Under the pieces are notes generated by a model. It made no database searches. It saw nothing but the letters and a program-made list of their open reading frames with translations, and was not told the origin of the DNA. A stretch of 7,830 nucleotides of DNA from Actinomycetota bacterium (lineage in GTDB: Bacteria; Actinomycetota; Actinomycetes; Nanopelagicales; Nanopelagicaceae): contig WLCR01000046.1 in assembly GCA_009705235.1 (NCBI GenBank), positions 1 to 7,830 on the forward strand, written 5' to 3'. Shown one piece after another: positions 6,502 through 7,830 of this stretch. A program made the position numbers and the translations under genes. Every line of letters starts with the position of its first letter. Position 1 is the stretch's first letter.

Positions 6502-7830
6502 AGATCATTGTGATCGGTGCAGGCATGGGCGGCATGACCGCTGCTGCACGTTTATCACGAGGTGGACATGATGTTGTGGTCTATGAAGCATCTGATCAAG
6601 TTGGTGGAAAATGTCGCACTGAATGGATTGGAAAAGTTGCCTTCGATACTGGACCATCATTGTTGACTCTCCCAGCTGTCTATAGAGATTTCTTTCAACG
6701 AACCGGCAAACCTATGGGCTTAGTCTGTCCAATTGAATCTGTGAACCCATCATTTGATTACCGTTTTGCAGATGGCAGCAACGTTAAGTTTGCCAATCTC
6801 TCGCGCAAAGAAACTTTGGATGCCATCACAGCAAGCTTTGGCGCAGAAAGTGCTGCGCAATGGGATCGCATAATGAAGCGCGCCGAACGAATGTGGGATG
6901 TCAGCCGAGTTCCCTTTGTTGAATCCGAACTTAAGTCTCCACTTTCTTTAATCAAACGAATTACTTTTATGCGCGACATGAAAATTATTGCTCCATGGAA
7001 GACACTGCGGCAGCACGCAGATGAAATCCTCAAAGACCAACGCCTTCGTTTCATTATGGATCGCTATGCCACATATAGCGGCTCTGATCCTCGTAAGGCA
7101 CCAGCTGTACTTTCGACAATTGCCTTTGTTGAAGAAAGCTTTGGTGCCTGGCATGTAAAGGGTGGGCTAGGAAATCTAACAACCACAGTGCACCAGCGAG
7201 CGATCGACGTTGGTGTGACTTTTCATCTCAACTCGCCTGTTGCCACCATTCAAACAGCTGGAAATAAAGCTACAGGTGTTGTTTTGGCTGACGGAACAAT
7301 CGTTAAAGCAGATGTAGTAATTGCTAATGCCGATGCATCACTTGTCTATAACAAACTTATTACTGGTCACAAGCGCACATTGAAGAAGGCGCGAAAGAAT
7401 ATTGCTAATGCCGACGTATCAGTTGCTGGCTTCTCATTACTACTAGGAATGCGCAAAGATCCTGATCAAGTGCTAGACCACCACACAATTTTGTTTCCTG
7501 AAAATTATGACGCTGAATTTGATGCAATCTTTAATAATGGCAAACCAGTAGAAAAACCAACAATCTATATTTGTGCTCCTCAGGATGAGTTAATGAGTAA
7601 AGATGAAAATCTTGAAGGCTGGTTCGTTTTGGTAAACGCACCAACACATGGACAATTTGATTGGAATAACGAGGAGTTTGCTAGTAAATATGCAAACACA
7701 ATCATCGATCAAATTGAAGCACGCGGAATATCTGTCCGCGACCGCTTGGAGTCGTTAACAGTTAGGACTCCTGCAGATTTAGAAGCAGCGGTGCATGCAC
7801 CGGGCGGGGCGATTTATGGAACATCTAGCA
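6498..7830 (+). CDS. CrtI/CrtD-type FAD-dependent carotenoid desaturase (3' end cut by window)
   Basis: The frame is open from ATG 6498 to the window edge, giving 444 codons with no stop. It belongs to the phytoene-desaturase superfamily of FAD amine-oxidase-like enzymes. The N terminus is a dinucleotide-binding fold: IVIGAGMGGMTAA around residues 4-16, an acidic E30 ending the second strand, then GGKCRT at 36-41 and DTGPSLL at 50-56. Later marks are the FGAWHVKGGLGNL region, typical of the xxxYPxGG motif but with His-Val in place of Tyr-Pro, NADAS in the dinucleotide-binding half, and APGGAIYGTSS at the edge. Family members usually continue for about 50 more residues with a second FAD-binding motif. 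Two roles are possible: phytoene/lycopene-forming desaturase (CrtI) or a C-3,4 desaturase acting after CruF (CrtD). Company with cruF and cruG favours the second. The start overlaps the cruG stop by four bases. Confidence 0.88.
   Translation, partial: MKIIVIGAGMGGMTAAARLSRGGHDVVVYEASDQVGGKCRTEWIGKVAFDTGPSLLTLPAVYRDFFQRTGKPMGLVCPIESVNPSFDYRFADGSNVKFANLSRKETLDAITASFGAESAAQWDRIMKRAERMWDVSRVPFVESELKSPLSLIKRITFMRDMKIIAPWKTLRQHADEILKDQRLRFIMDRYATYSGSDPRKAPAVLSTIAFVEESFGAWHVKGGLGNLTTTVHQRAIDVGVTFHLNSPVATIQTAGNKATGVVLADGTIVKADVVIANADASLVYNKLITGHKRTLKKARKNIANADVSVAGFSLLLGMRKDPDQVLDHHTILFPENYDAEFDAIFNNGKPVEKPTIYICAPQDELMSKDENLEGWFVLVNAPTHGQFDWNNEEFASKYANTIIDQIEARGISVRDRLESLTVRTPADLEAAVHAPGGAIYGTSS

Noticed and set aside
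6758..7154. Two overlapping minus-strand open frames
   Set aside because: Both are antisense to the carotenoid desaturase, whose frame is supported by FAD-binding motifs. Their translations look like shadows.
1..7830. CRISPR arrays, tRNA or rRNA genes, insertion sequences, phage or defence genes
   Set aside because: I looked for them and saw no spaced repeats, transposase motifs, tRNA-like cloverleaf ends or defence-type domains. The window is almost completely filled by ordinary transporter and carotenoid genes.

Overview
The window looks like a compact, gene-dense stretch of a low-GC, streamlined actinobacterial chromosome. GC is roughly mid-40s percent by eye. Gaps are a few bases to about 80 bases, and several junctions overlap by 1 to 13 bases. 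The best guess is a freshwater Nanopelagicales (acI-like) bacterium. That guess rests on gene style and content only, because no marker gene is present.

Left part (1-2151): the tail of a small membrane protein, probably DoxX-type, ends at a very strong intrinsic terminator. A GTG-started TSUP-family (TauE/SafE) anion permease follows on the plus strand. It converges with a minus-strand MFS transporter (YbjJ-like), and the two coding regions overlap by 11 bases. The MFS gene is divergent from the long plus-strand block that fills the rest of the window.

Middle (2152-3926): the divergent gap holds a clear promoter, CTGACA - 18 bp - TACAAT. It sits five bases before an ATG at 2203, so the SulP anion transporter is probably translated from a leaderless mRNA. 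The SulP protein lacks the usual C-terminal STAS domain. It overlaps a YbaK/EbsC-type aminoacyl-tRNA editing domain protein.

Right part (3926-7830): a carotenoid-tailoring cluster of four genes. In order they are a CrtA-type carotenoid monooxygenase (coupled to ybaK through TAATG), a CruF-type carotenoid 1,2-hydratase, a CruG-type membrane glycosyltransferase, and a CrtI/CrtD-type FAD carotenoid desaturase. The desaturase runs off the right edge. These activities fit modification of a linear (psi) carotenoid end: hydration at C-1, desaturation at C-3,4, oxidation at C-2 and glycosylation. The likely product is a polar, myxol-glycoside-like or keto-hydroxy carotenoid glycoside. The product is an inference. 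The enzyme families are recognised from sequence motifs.
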